Source of the DNA: Betaproteobacteria bacterium
GTDB taxonomy: Bacteria; Pseudomonadota; Gammaproteobacteria; Burkholderiales; Casimicrobiaceae
Reading direction: 5' to 3'
Assembly: GCA_016192065.1 (NCBI GenBank)
Contig: JACPUX010000002.1
Span: 62,001 to 126,000, forward strand
DNA length: 64,000 nt
Shown here: piece by piece, positions 26,036 through 34,855 of the stretch
Numbering within the stretch: position 1 is the stretch's first letter
How the letters are laid out: each line of letters opens with the position of its first letter
Made by a program: the position numbers and the translations under genes
The notes under the pieces: generated by a model
Database searches by the model: none
Told to the model about the DNA's origin: nothing
The model's input: the letters and a program-made list of their open reading frames with translations, nothing else

Positions 26036-26067
26036 AAAAAAAAGCCCGCTGGGAGGAGGTAGCGGGC
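26036..26067 (-). terminator. Rho-independent terminator of the sigma-54 small transcription unit
   Basis: On the minus strand GCCCGCT-(10 nt)-AGCGGGC followed by eight T. It closes a transcript of about 370 nt predicted to start near 26403. Confidence 0.88.
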
Positions 26068-26192
26068 GAAGGGGGATTCTAGGGAGAGAGAAATGCATGC
26101 GCCTGATGAGGCAGGCGCGATCGGAAAAAATTTTCAGAGTCGGGCTAACTGGGCTCCTGGTGTGTGTCGAAGGTGCGCCGCGCCTTGAATGC

Positions 26193-26363
26193 TCAGGCCA
26201 CGAAGCGCGCCGCGCTCACGCGCTCGCACAGCAAAGCGTAATCGGACTGGGCACGGGAATTGGGCTCGGCGCTGGGCTCTTCGCGCCGAACCGACTCGGC
26301 GCGCGGGGCAGTCGCTTCACTTCCAAACCAGAACCGGCTGAGATCCGGCATGAACACGTCCAT
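26193..26363 (-). CDS. Small protein (56 aa) in a sigma-54-type transcription unit
   Basis: MDVFMPDLSRFWFGSEATAP begins a 56-residue product without a recognised domain; it has neither a signal peptide nor a clear membrane segment. GGAG lies 6 bases before the ATG at 26363. It sits between a well-formed sigma-54 promoter (26415-26429) and a strong terminator (26036-26067), with an unusually long 3' region (26068-26192) containing a GCGCCTG/CAGGCGC hairpin. The transcript may therefore be a regulatory RNA, a small mRNA or both. Confidence 0.45.
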   Translation of the reverse strand: MDVFMPDLSRFWFGSEATAPRAESVRREEPSAEPNSRAQSDYALLCERVSAARFVA

Positions 26364-26414
26364 GATTCGCTCCGAAGGGTCTTGCACACAGAAACTTGCT
26401 TCGAGTCTCTATTA

Positions 26415-26429
26415 GCAACACCTGTGCCA
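26415..26429 (-). promoter_or_regulatory. Sigma-54 promoter (-24/-12)
   Basis: Minus strand TGGCACAGGTGTTGC matches the TGGCAC-N5-TTGC consensus of RpoN promoters. The predicted start is about 26403, 40 bases before the small ORF's ATG. rpoN itself is at 57261 and a sigma-54 activator gene lies next door. Confidence 0.75.
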
Positions 26430-26447
26430 GAGACTGATGCTATTTTT

Positions 26448-26460
26448 CAATGCTTTGATT
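26448..26460 (-). promoter_or_regulatory. Consensus IHF binding site
   Basis: Minus strand AATCAAAGCATTG fits WATCAA-N4-TTR exactly and lies in an AT-rich stretch between the sigma-54 promoter and the upstream activator sites, where IHF bends DNA for sigma-54 activators. Confidence 0.6.
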
Positions 26461-26547
26461 ATATGTGTTTTATTTTTTTGTTTTCGGGGCCACGGCAAAA
26501 TCGAACCGGGGCTCCCTGAGGAATCCGGCGCAAACCAGCGCCCCAAC

Positions 26548-26630
26548 TGTCTCCGATTCCCGACGTGACTTGCAGGAGGTCTTGCAACGTTATGATTTAT
26601 TGCTCATTTTTTTGTCGCCTCGCCCCGACA
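26548..26630. promoter_or_regulatory. Two GlrR/QseF-like activator sites
   Basis: TGTC-N10-GACA is perfect at 26613-26630 and one base off (GACG) at 26548-26565. This is the operator known for enterobacterial GlrR upstream of glmY. The sites lie about 145-230 bp upstream of the predicted sigma-54 start and adjoin the qseF-like gene. Confidence 0.6.
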
Positions 26631-26758
26631 GGCGGAGCCTCGCGGCGGGGGGGCGGCGACCGATTCGGCCGATAAGGACCTGCGCTCTGCTCGGCCTGAG
26701 TCCCAGAAGCCGGCCAGCGGGTGACCAAAGTACGCCCACCCCCGGGGCGCGTTGCCGC

Positions 26759-28123
26759 TCAGGCGCTGGCTTCGCTGGCACCGTTCTTGAACATCGCCGG
26801 CTCCAGACGGTGGCGCTGCAAGAGCTTGTAGAACTCGGTGCGGTTGCGCTTGGCCAGTGTCGCCGCTTGAGTGACATTGCCGCCGGTGATCTTCAAGAGG
26901 CGCACCAGGTAGTCGCGTTCGAATTGCCGGCGCGCTTCCTCCAAAGGCATGAGCACGCCGCTGTCGTCGCGCAGCGCGGCTTGAATCAGGCTGGCCGGAA
27001 TCATCGCCGTGGTGGCCAGAGCCACCGCCTGTTCGAGCGTGTTCAGCAATTGGCGTACATTGCCCGGCCAAGGCGCGGCGACCAGCAGCGCCATGGCTTC
27101 GGGGGCGATGGCGGGCACCACCTTCTTGTAGCGCTCGGCAAGCTTGCGCAAAAAGTGCGTGGCCAAGAGCGGGATGTCCTCGCGCCGCTCAGCCAGGGTG
27201 GGAAGCTTGAGGGTGACGACATTGAGCCGGTAGTAAAGATCTTCGCGGAACTGCCCGCTGGATTTTTGCGCATCGAGGTCACGGTGGGTGGCGGAGATCA
27301 CCCGCACATCGACCGGCACCGACTGGGTCGCCCCCACCGGTCGCACTTCACCTTCCTGCAAGACGCGCAGCAGCTTCACCTGAAGCGCGAGCGGCATGTC
27401 GCCGATTTCGTCGAGAAATATGCTGCCGCCGTCGGCGCTCTGAAACAGACCCTTGTGGGCGCTTACCGCGCCGGTGAACGATCCTTTGGCATGGCCGAAA
27501 AGTTCCGATTCCAGCAGCGGCTCGGGCATGGCACCACAGTTGACGGCAACGAAGGGCTTGTCGGCGCGGCGACTGGCGCGATGGATGGCCTTGGCCAGCA
27601 GTTCCTTGCCGGTCCCGGACTCGCCGTGGAGCAGCACCGAAGCATCGGATTCGGCCACCAGCTTGGCCCGGCGCAGAAGGTCATCCATGCGCTGGCTGCG
27701 GGTGATGATGCCGCCACGCCATTCGTTGCTGGCCGGTCCGGACGCGGTAGCTTCGGTGGCTCCCACGCGCGCGGCTTCGGCGACCTTTTGCAGAAGTTCC
27801 TGGCTGTCGAAGGGCTTGGTCAAGAAGCCGAACACCCCGCGCTGGGTGGCCGCGACCGCGTCCGGAATGGTGCCGTGGGCGGTGAGAATGATCACCGGCA
27901 GGGCCGGATGCACGCGGTGAATTTCCTGAAACAAGGCCATGCCATCGATGCCGGGCATGCGCAAATCGCTGATCACCACCGCCGGACGCGCCACCGCCAA
28001 CGCCGCTAGGGCCGCCTCGCCGGATTCGGCGGTGCGCACGGTGTAACCGGCGGACGACAAGCGCAGGCTGATGAGCTTCAGCAAGTCCGGGTCGTCATCG
28101 ACCAAAAGGATTTCCGCCGCCAC
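26759..28123 (-). CDS. glrR: Sigma-54-dependent response regulator (QseF/GlrR-like)
   Basis: 454 residues: receiver domain (phospho-acceptor D53 in ISDLRMPG), AAA+ domain with Walker A GESGTGKE, the sigma-54-contacting GSFTGA loop and Walker [10 protein letters not shown], and a C-terminal Fis-type helix-turn-helix ([21 protein letters not shown]). It should activate RpoN promoters when phosphorylated by the adjacent kinase. It is last in the kinase-lipoprotein-regulator operon. Candidate binding sites and a sigma-54 promoter lie just beyond its 3' end. Confidence 0.92.
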   Translation of the reverse strand: MAAEILLVDDDPDLLKLISLRLSSAGYTVRTAESGEAALAALAVARPAVVISDLRMPGIDGMALFQEIHRVHPALPVIILTAHGTIPDAVAATQRGVFGFLTKPFDSQELLQKVAEAARVGATEATASGPASNEWRGGIITRSQRMDDLLRRAKLVAESDASVLLHGESGTGKELLAKAIHRASRRADKPFVAVNCGAMPEPLLESELFGHAKGSFTGAVSAHKGLFQSADGGSIFLDEIGDMPLALQVKLLRVLQEGEVRPVGATQSVPVDVRVISATHRDLDAQKSSGQFREDLYYRLNVVTLKLPTLAERREDIPLLATHFLRKLAERYKKVVPAIAPEAMALLVAAPWPGNVRQLLNTLEQAVALATTAMIPASLIQAALRDDSGVLMPLEEARRQFERDYLVRLLKITGGNVTQAATLAKRNRTEFYKLLQRHRLEPAMFKNGASEASA

Positions 28124-28124
28124 C

Positions 28125-28729
28125 CTATTGCGCTCCGGGCGTTGCGGCGGGCCGCGACTTGCGGTCGCGATCGAGCAGGCTGCGCTCGATTGCCTTGAGG
28201 TTGTCGAGTTTTTGCTGGATGGCGTCGGCGCGCTTCTGCTCCTCGCGCACCTGGCGTTGCCTCTCGACCAACTGGGCGTGCAGAAACACCGCCAGTTCCC
28301 GAACAGGACTGGTGTTCTTGCTGGAAAGACCTTCGAGCACGGTCATGGCCTTGACGTCATCCTGAAAGGTGGTATTGGGCAACATCAAGAGCGCCGCCAG
28401 GCGCAGCCGATTGGCGTCGCTCTTGGCTTTCTGGAACTGCTGACTGGCGTTCTGGTATTCACGCTTCTGATCTTCCACGCTGGCGCCGACAAGTTGACCC
28501 AGGTAAGAAAGCAAGGACAATGCCTGCTGCTCCTCGTCACTCATCGGCGGTGTGACCACTACCACCGTGGCGGCGGTTCGGGCGGAGGCGCGACGACCAC
28601 CGGTGGCGGTAGCGGCGCGATCACCTTGATCGGCACCGGTGCGGGCTCAACTTGCGGAGGCGGGGGCGTGGCGCATCCGGCGAATATCAGTACCGCCAGA
28701 GCAAGGCAATCAAGCCGCAGTGTTCTCAC
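28125..28729 (-). pseudogene. qseG: QseG/YfhG-like lipoprotein gene split by a frameshift
   Basis: The 5' part (28729-28559, GTG start with GGAG upstream) encodes a lipoprotein signal with lipobox IFAGC and a proline-rich linker, then ends at TAG. The 3' part (28565-28125) continues in a frame shifted by -1, beginning VVVVTPPMSDEEQQ and giving a helical, coiled-coil-rich domain. Position between kinase and regulator matches qseG. One indel in the GGTGGTAGTGG stretch would restore a ~200-residue lipoprotein. Sequencing error, true inactivation, or separate translation of part 2 from an internal start are all possible. Confidence 0.65.
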
Positions 28730-28751
28730 GCAAAGGTCTCCAAACTTGGTA

Positions 28752-30221
28752 TCAGGTTGCCGCCGCGGGTTGGGCCAGCTTGCTTGGGGTTTCCCCCAAA
28801 GGCAGCACGACGCGGAAATGGGCGCCTTTGCGCGCGCGATCCGTATTGGCCACCACACCGACGCTCCCACCATGGGCGAGTACGTATTCGCGGGCGATCG
28901 CGAGGCCCAGGCCAGAGCCCTTGACCCGCCCTTCTGCCGGGGTCTTGCCTTGGAAAAACGACTCGAAAATGCGTTCCGCTTCCTCGCTGCGCACGCCTGG
29001 CCCCTGATCGACTACATCAAGCACCGCCTCCTTGCCGACGACACCGAGCTCGATATGCACCGCACCACCCGGCGGCGAATACTTGATGGCGTTGCTGAGC
29101 AGATTGTCGACGACGACGCGCAGCTTTTCCGCGTCCGCGGCCAGCTCTACCGGACGCAGCCGTGCCTCCAGCGTGACTCCTTTGGCGAAAGCCGCCAGCT
29201 TGTGCTCGCGCAGCACGCGCCGGATTACCTCGCCCAGAGCCACCGGACCGACACTGTGCGGCTCCATGGCGCGGGTCTGATGATAATGCAAAAGGTCCTC
29301 GATGAGCTTCTGCAATTGCAAGGAGTTTTCGCGCACGATGCGCACGACTTCATCCTGCTCTTTCGACAACTCGCCGCCCACGCGATCGCGCAAGAGCTCG
29401 GCGCCTTCCCGAATGGCGGTCAGGGGGGTTTTCAATTCGTGCGAGATGTGCCGCAGGAAGCGGTTCTGTTGTTCCTCCAGATCCGCCAGGCGCACCCGCA
29501 GCCACTCCAGGCGCTGGCCCAGGTACCGCATGTCCTCCGGGCCTTCAACCTGCACCGGATGACCGAAATCGGCGCGCCCGAGCTGGCGGATCGCCTGATC
29601 GAGCTGGCGGATCGGGCGCGCGATCAAGAACGAGAAAACCAGTGCCACCAAGAGCGCGACCACTCCCGCGGCGATGGCCAGCAAAAGCGACTTCTCTCCG
29701 CCTTGGGCGGCAGTCTTCTGCAAGCCGCTGATCTCGCGCTCCGCCAGGGCATTGGCCGCCACCAGGACGGAGCGGGCCATATCGGTGAGCCCGGCGTAGC
29801 GTTCGATGAATTGCGCCACGGCATTGGGGTCCTGCGCCAAGGTCACGCTCAGTTCGCCATATAGGGCGGCTTCCCGCGTCACCATATGCTGGATTTCCGC
29901 ACGTGCCACGGCATCAAAACCGAGCGGCGCCAGTTGTCGGGTGGTATTGAGGAACTCCTGCCTGACCCGCGCGTAGTCTTCGAGTAAGCCCGGGTCTTCA
30001 AGCACCATATATTGACGCACCAAGCGCTCGAGCGCGGTCATCTGTTCCAGCAGTTGGCGACTGGCCTGGCTGGCATGCGCGGAATTCAGCACCGCGGCGC
30101 GGCTGCCTTCAGCCAGGCGATCCAGCGCCGAGGCCATCTCCCAAAGCGCGTAGGCGAGCGGCACACTGGCCAGCAGAAAGCCCAGGAGAATCAGTTTGAG
30201 GAAGGAACGCGGGTAATACAT
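28752..30221 (-). CDS. glrK: Sensor histidine kinase (QseE/GlrK-like)
   Basis: 489 residues with two membrane segments (about 8-28 and 178-200) enclosing a helical periplasmic domain, then HAMP, a HisKA domain with phospho-acceptor H261 (LRHISHELKTPLTAIREG) and an ATPase domain (NLLSNAIKYSPPGG, DQGPGV, GSGLGLAIARE). First gene of the operon with the lipoprotein and sigma-54 regulator, the GlrK-YfhG-GlrR order of enterobacteria. The signal sensed is unknown. Confidence 0.9.
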   Translation of the reverse strand: MYYPRSFLKLILLGFLLASVPLAYALWEMASALDRLAEGSRAAVLNSAHASQASRQLLEQMTALERLVRQYMVLEDPGLLEDYARVRQEFLNTTRQLAPLGFDAVARAEIQHMVTREAALYGELSVTLAQDPNAVAQFIERYAGLTDMARSVLVAANALAEREISGLQKTAAQGGEKSLLLAIAAGVVALLVALVFSFLIARPIRQLDQAIRQLGRADFGHPVQVEGPEDMRYLGQRLEWLRVRLADLEEQQNRFLRHISHELKTPLTAIREGAELLRDRVGGELSKEQDEVVRIVRENSLQLQKLIEDLLHYHQTRAMEPHSVGPVALGEVIRRVLREHKLAAFAKGVTLEARLRPVELAADAEKLRVVVDNLLSNAIKYSPPGGAVHIELGVVGKEAVLDVVDQGPGVRSEEAERIFESFFQGKTPAEGRVKGSGLGLAIAREYVLAHGGSVGVVANTDRARKGAHFRVVLPLGETPSKLAQPAAAT

Positions 30222-30283
30222 CTAGATCAGTGGTTTTGCGCGATAATGCCGCCTGCAAAAGGGAAGCGCAGACTCGAAAGAAC

Positions 30284-30829
30284 GTGGACAATACACCAGC
30301 CGGCGCGCCTGCGCCAAGCCCGCCCTTGGCGATCATCGCCGCGGTGGCCGCCGACCGGGGTATCGGCTACGCCAATCACCTGCCCTGGCGGCTGCCGGAG
30401 GATCTCCGGCACTTCAAAGCGCTCACCCTCGGGCATCGCGTCGTCATGGGCCGCAAGACCTGGGAATCCTTAGGTCGGCCATTGCCGGGACGCGAAAACG
30501 TTGTGGTCAGCCGCCAAGCCGAGTATGAGGCACCGGGCGCGCTGGTGGTGCCCGATCTCGCCGCCGCGTTGGCCCTGCCGGGGGCGGTGGGCGAGGCCTT
30601 CTGCATCGGCGGCGCGGAGCTGTATCGCAACGCCTTGCCCTGGGCGCGACGCTTGTACCTGACCGAGATCGACCAGCGTTTCCCCGCCGACACCTACTTC
30701 CCCGATTTCGACCGCAAGCTCTGGCGCGAATGTTCTCGCCAACGCTATCGCCTCGAAGGGACCTCAGGCTTTTCCTACCATTTCGTCGTGTACGAGCGGA
30801 TCGATTCCCGAAACCACCCCGGGCGCTGA
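30284..30829 (+). CDS. folA: Dihydrofolate reductase
   Basis: 181 residues. Family motifs IIAAVAADRGIGYANHLPWRLPEDLRHFK (split here: IGYANHLPW and LPEDLRHFK), VVMGRKTWESLG and FCIGGAELYRNAL are present. It reduces dihydrofolate for thymidylate and purine synthesis; thyA is at the far end of the window. I chose GTG 30284, downstream of a GATAAT -10-like element (30242-30247), over an upstream ATG that would precede that element. Confidence 0.92.
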   Translation: MDNTPAGAPAPSPPLAIIAAVAADRGIGYANHLPWRLPEDLRHFKALTLGHRVVMGRKTWESLGRPLPGRENVVVSRQAEYEAPGALVVPDLAAALALPGAVGEAFCIGGAELYRNALPWARRLYLTEIDQRFPADTYFPDFDRKLWRECSRQRYRLEGTSGFSYHFVVYERIDSRNHPGR

Positions 30830-30891
30830 AGAACTACTCGATCCTGCTTGAGAACCAGTCAGTGCTGAAACAGACCGGAGTCTCGAAGTAC

Positions 30892-31458
30892 TCAGATTCT
30901 GGGGAGCGTGACGCCGCGCTGCCCTTGATACTTGCCGCCGCGGTCACGGTAGGAGGTTTCGCAGACCTCGTCGGATTCGAAGAAGATCACCTGCGCCACG
31001 CCTTCGTTGGCGTAGATCTTCGCGGGCAGCGGCGTGGTGTTGGAGAATTCCAGGGTGACGAAGCCCTCCCATTCGGGTTCGAAGGGCGTGACGTTGACGA
31101 TAATGCCGCAGCGCGCATAGGTGGACTTGCCCAGACAGATGGTGAGCACATTGCGCGGAATGCGGAAGTATTCGACCGTGCGCGCCAGGGCGAAGGAGTT
31201 TGGCGGAATGATGCACACCGGACCCTTCACATCGACGAAGGAATTGGCGTCGAAATTCTTCGGATCGACGATGGTGCTGTTCAAGTTGGTGAAGAGCTTG
31301 AATTCGTCCGAACAACGGATATCGTAGCCGTAGCTCGAAGTGCCGTAGGAAACGATGCGCTGGCCGTCGACTTCGCGTACCTGGCCCGATTCAAACGGTT
31401 CGATCATGCCATGCTCGGCCGCCATGCGGCGTATCCAGCGATCCGCTTTGATGCTCAT
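30892..31458 (-). CDS. dcd: dCTP deaminase
   Basis: 188 residues, the standard length. Motifs [40 protein letters not shown] and [17 protein letters not shown] are diagnostic. It converts dCTP to dUTP, feeding thymidylate synthesis. It converges on folA with a 62-bp gap and follows mrp by 28 bp in the same direction. Confidence 0.96.
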   Translation of the reverse strand: MSIKADRWIRRMAAEHGMIEPFESGQVREVDGQRIVSYGTSSYGYDIRCSDEFKLFTNLNSTIVDPKNFDANSFVDVKGPVCIIPPNSFALARTVEYFRIPRNVLTICLGKSTYARCGIIVNVTPFEPEWEGFVTLEFSNTTPLPAKIYANEGVAQVIFFESDEVCETSYRDRGGKYQGQRGVTLPRI

Positions 31459-31486
31459 GTTGGTTCTCCCGGCCTGAATCGGCGCG

Positions 31487-32575
31487 CTAGGTGTTCTGAA
31501 TCACGATCTTCGGAAACTTGGCGGTGTGATCCTCGGATTTCATGGCCACGGCCACCGCGGTCTTGCGGGCGATTTGGCGGTAGATCTCGGCGGCCTTGCT
31601 CTGGGGCTGAGCGACCACGGTGGGCCTGCCGGAATCGACATCCTCACGAATATGAATGTCCAGCGGCAGAGCGCCGAGAAACGGCACTTTGTAATCGGCG
31701 CACATCTTCTCGCCGCCGCCGCTGCCGAAAATCGGTTCGGCGTGCCCGCAGTTGGAGCAGATATGCACGCTCATGTTTTCGACGATGCCGATGATCGGCA
31801 CGCCCACTTTCTCGAACATCTTGAGTCCTTTGCGCGCGTCGAGCAGGGCGATGTCCTGTGGTGTGGTGACGATCACCGCGCCGGTGACCGGAACCTTTTG
31901 CGCCAGCGTGAGCTGCACGTCTCCGGTGCCCGGCGGAAGGTCGACGACGAGGTAATCGAGATCGCGCCAGTTGGTGTCGCGCAGCAGTTGTTCGAGCGCC
32001 TGCGTGACCATGGGCCCGCGCCACACCATGGGCTGTTCGACATCGATCAAGAAGCCGATCGACATGACCTGCACGCCGTAGTTTTCCAAAGGCTCGATGG
32101 TCTTGCCGTCCTTCGATTCGGGTTGCCCGGAAAGGCCAAACATCGCCGGCTGGGAAGGGCCATAAATGTCGGCGTCGAGCACGCCGACCGCGGCGCCCTC
32201 GGCCGCCAGCGCCAGGGCGAGATTGACCGCGGTCGTGGACTTGCCGACGCCGCCCTTGCCGCTGGCCACGGCGATGATGTTCTTGACCCCGGGAATCAGT
32301 TTCACGCCGCGCTGCACCGCGTGCGAGACAACCTTGTGCGAAACCGCCACGGAGATTTTGCCCACTCCGGGCAGGTCGGCGAGCGCGGCGCTCGCCATGC
32401 CGCGGAACATTTCGTATTGGCTGCGGGCGGGGTAGGCGAGCAGGATTTCCAAGGCGAGGTCGTTGCCGCTGATTTGTATATTCCTGACTGCTTTTTCAAA
32501 AACCAAGTCCTCCCCTGTGTTGGGGTCAATCACCTGTTGCAGACGGGTCAGGATTTCGGCTTGGGTTATGGACAT
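31487..32575 (-). CDS. mrp: Mrp/ApbC iron-sulfur carrier ATPase
   Basis: 362 residues: N-terminal DUF59/MIP18-like domain (about 1-85), deviant Walker [26 protein letters not shown], and the CxxC pair HICSNCGH that binds a bridging cluster. It assembles or delivers iron-sulfur clusters. I start at ATG 32575, with GGAGA 8 bases upstream; the start at 32629 lacks such a site. Divergent from metG. Confidence 0.93.
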   Translation of the reverse strand: MSITQAEILTRLQQVIDPNTGEDLVFEKAVRNIQISGNDLALEILLAYPARSQYEMFRGMASAALADLPGVGKISVAVSHKVVSHAVQRGVKLIPGVKNIIAVASGKGGVGKSTTAVNLALALAAEGAAVGVLDADIYGPSQPAMFGLSGQPESKDGKTIEPLENYGVQVMSIGFLIDVEQPMVWRGPMVTQALEQLLRDTNWRDLDYLVVDLPPGTGDVQLTLAQKVPVTGAVIVTTPQDIALLDARKGLKMFEKVGVPIIGIVENMSVHICSNCGHAEPIFGSGGGEKMCADYKVPFLGALPLDIHIREDVDSGRPTVVAQPQSKAAEIYRQIARKTAVAVAMKSEDHTAKFPKIVIQNT

Positions 32576-32648
32576 GCTGGGGTCTCCGGGGCGGGGTATA
32601 AAGTTTAGCGAAATTCGCGCCGGACGCATACTCAGGGGGCAGATGATT

Positions 32649-32657
32649 TGCTAGAAT
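32649..32657 (+). promoter_or_regulatory. Extended -10 element of metG
   Basis: TGCTAGAAT, with no clear -35, lies 36 bp before the metG ATG in the mrp-metG divergent region. Confidence 0.45.
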
Positions 32658-32692
32658 CGGCCAATTCCCTGCAATCCGCGAGGTTTTGCCGC

Positions 32693-34831
32693 ATGCCCCG
32701 GCGCCTGATGGTCACCACGGCCCTGCCCTACGCCAATGGCTCTTTTCACATTGGCCATATCATGGAGTACATCCAGGCCGACGTGTGGGTGCGCTATCAG
32801 CGACTTTCCGGGAATGAGGTGCATTTCGTCAGCGCCGACGACGCCCATGGCGCACCGATCATGCTCAAGGCCGAGGCCGAGGGCGTCACACCCCAGCAAC
32901 TGGTCGCGCGCATCGCCGCCGAACGGCCCAAGTACTTGCAGGGTTTTCACATTTCCTTCGACCACTGGCATTCCACCGACTCGCCCGAAAACGTCGAGCT
33001 TTCGCAAGACATCTACCGCAAGCTCCGGGCCGCCGGGCTTACATACACCAAGCCGGTCGAGCAGTTCTTCGACCCAGTGAAGGGCATGTTCCTGCCCGAT
33101 CGCTTCATCAAGGGCGAATGTCCGAAATGCGGCGCCAAAGACCAGTATGGCGATTCCTGCGAGGTCTGTGGCGCGGTCTATTCGCCCACCGAGTTGAAGT
33201 CGCCCTATTCGGTGATTTCCGGCGCGCCCCCCGAACTGCGCAGTTCGGATCACTATTTCTTTCGCCTTTCGGATTCGCGCTGCGTGGAATTTCTGCAGAG
33301 CTGGACCCAGGACGGCAGACTCCAGCCCGAAGTCGCGAACAAGGCCCTGGAATGGCTCTCCGGCGAAAACGGTCTGGCCGATTGGGATATTTCCCGGGAC
33401 GCACCCTATTTCGGCATTCCCATTCCCGATGCGCCGGGCAAGTATTTCTACGTTTGGCTCGACGCACCCATCGGCTACCTGGCGAGCCTGAAGAGTTATT
33501 TCGACGCCGGCAAGGGCAAGGGGCAGACGGCCCAAAGTTTCACCGAAATGCTCGGCGACCCGGGGGTCGAGCAAGTGCATTTCATCGGCAAGGACATCGT
33601 CTATTTCCACACTTTGTTCTGGCCCGCCATGCTCGAATTCGCCAACCGTGGGCAGGACGCGGCGCCCGGCGACACGCAGTTGCGGCCCTGGCGCTACAAG
33701 GTGCCCAAAACGGTCTATGTGCACGGCTTCATCACCGTTTCCGGCGCGAAAATGTCCAAGTCGCGTGGCACTGGCATCTCGCCGCTCAAGTACCTCGAAC
33801 TGGGGCTCAATCCGGAGTGGCTGCGCTACTACATTTGCGCCAAGCTGTCCGATCGGGTCGAGGACATCGATTTCAACCCCGAGGACTTCGTCGCCCGGGT
33901 CAACAGCGATCTGGTGGGCAAATATGTCAACATCGCCAGCCGCGCCGCGGGCTTTATCAGCAAACGCTTCGGCGGCGCACTCGCGGCGCGCGAACTTCCC
34001 GCGGACCTCGCAGAAGCCTTCGGCTCGGCGGCGAGCGAAATCGGCGCGTGCTACGAACGGCGCGAATTCGGCAAGGGCATGCGCCGCATCATGGAACTGG
34101 CCGACCTCGTCAACCAGTATTTCGACGGCGAGCGTCCCTGGGATCTGGCCAAAGACCCGGCGCGCAGTACCGAGCTGCACCAGGTCTGTTCCAACGCCTT
34201 GCAGCTCTTTCGCGAGCTGACGCTGCTTTTGAAGCCGGTGCTGCCGGAACTGGCGCGCAGCGCCGAGTCTTTACTCGGGGTGCCGCCCATGAGCTGGGCG
34301 CAGGCGGGGCAGCCCCTGCCGCAAGGACACCGCATACGCCCCTACCAGCACTTGATGGGGCGGGTGGACCAGGCCACGGTGGACCTTCTGCTGGGGCTCG
34401 CGCCCGAGTCACCCGCCGCGCCGGCGCCGGCCAAGATGGCGCCAAGCCAAGCGGCATCTGTGAAAGCCCCACCGGTGGCTCCGGGCACCAACGAAGCCGG
34501 CGACACCATCAGCATCGAGGACTTCGCCAGAATCGACTTGCGCATCGCCCGCATCACCGCCGCGCAAGCGGTTGAGGGCGCCGACAAGCTCTTGCGCCTG
34601 AATCTCGATCTCGGCGCTCTGGGCACCCGCCAGGTGTTCGCCGGCATCAAGTCGAGCTACGATCCGGCGGCCCTCACCGGGCGCCTCACCGTGATGGTGG
34701 CGAACCTGACGCCGCGCAAAATGAAGTTCGGGCTTTCCGAAGGAATGGTGCTCGCCGCCTCGGCGGAAAGCTCGGGCATCTATTTGCTCGCGCCGGACAG
34801 CGGCGCCGAACCAGGCATGAAGGTCAAGTGA
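32693..34831 (+). CDS. metG: Methionyl-tRNA synthetase
   Basis: 712 residues. Class I signature FHIGHIME, zinc knuckle [27 protein letters not shown], and a C-terminal tRNA-binding domain ([20 protein letters not shown]) after a Pro/Ala-rich linker. It charges tRNA-Met. ATG 32693 has GAGG upstream and gives the usual [16 protein letters not shown] start; a longer TTG start is less likely. Confidence 0.97.
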   Translation: MPRRLMVTTALPYANGSFHIGHIMEYIQADVWVRYQRLSGNEVHFVSADDAHGAPIMLKAEAEGVTPQQLVARIAAERPKYLQGFHISFDHWHSTDSPENVELSQDIYRKLRAAGLTYTKPVEQFFDPVKGMFLPDRFIKGECPKCGAKDQYGDSCEVCGAVYSPTELKSPYSVISGAPPELRSSDHYFFRLSDSRCVEFLQSWTQDGRLQPEVANKALEWLSGENGLADWDISRDAPYFGIPIPDAPGKYFYVWLDAPIGYLASLKSYFDAGKGKGQTAQSFTEMLGDPGVEQVHFIGKDIVYFHTLFWPAMLEFANRGQDAAPGDTQLRPWRYKVPKTVYVHGFITVSGAKMSKSRGTGISPLKYLELGLNPEWLRYYICAKLSDRVEDIDFNPEDFVARVNSDLVGKYVNIASRAAGFISKRFGGALAARELPADLAEAFGSAASEIGACYERREFGKGMRRIMELADLVNQYFDGERPWDLAKDPARSTELHQVCSNALQLFRELTLLLKPVLPELARSAESLLGVPPMSWAQAGQPLPQGHRIRPYQHLMGRVDQATVDLLLGLAPESPAAPAPAKMAPSQAASVKAPPVAPGTNEAGDTISIEDFARIDLRIARITAAQAVEGADKLLRLNLDLGALGTRQVFAGIKSSYDPAALTGRLTVMVANLTPRKMKFGLSEGMVLAASAESSGIYLLAPDSGAEPGMKVK

Positions 34832-34855
34832 GCGCGGAGCAAACCAGCCGCTGAC

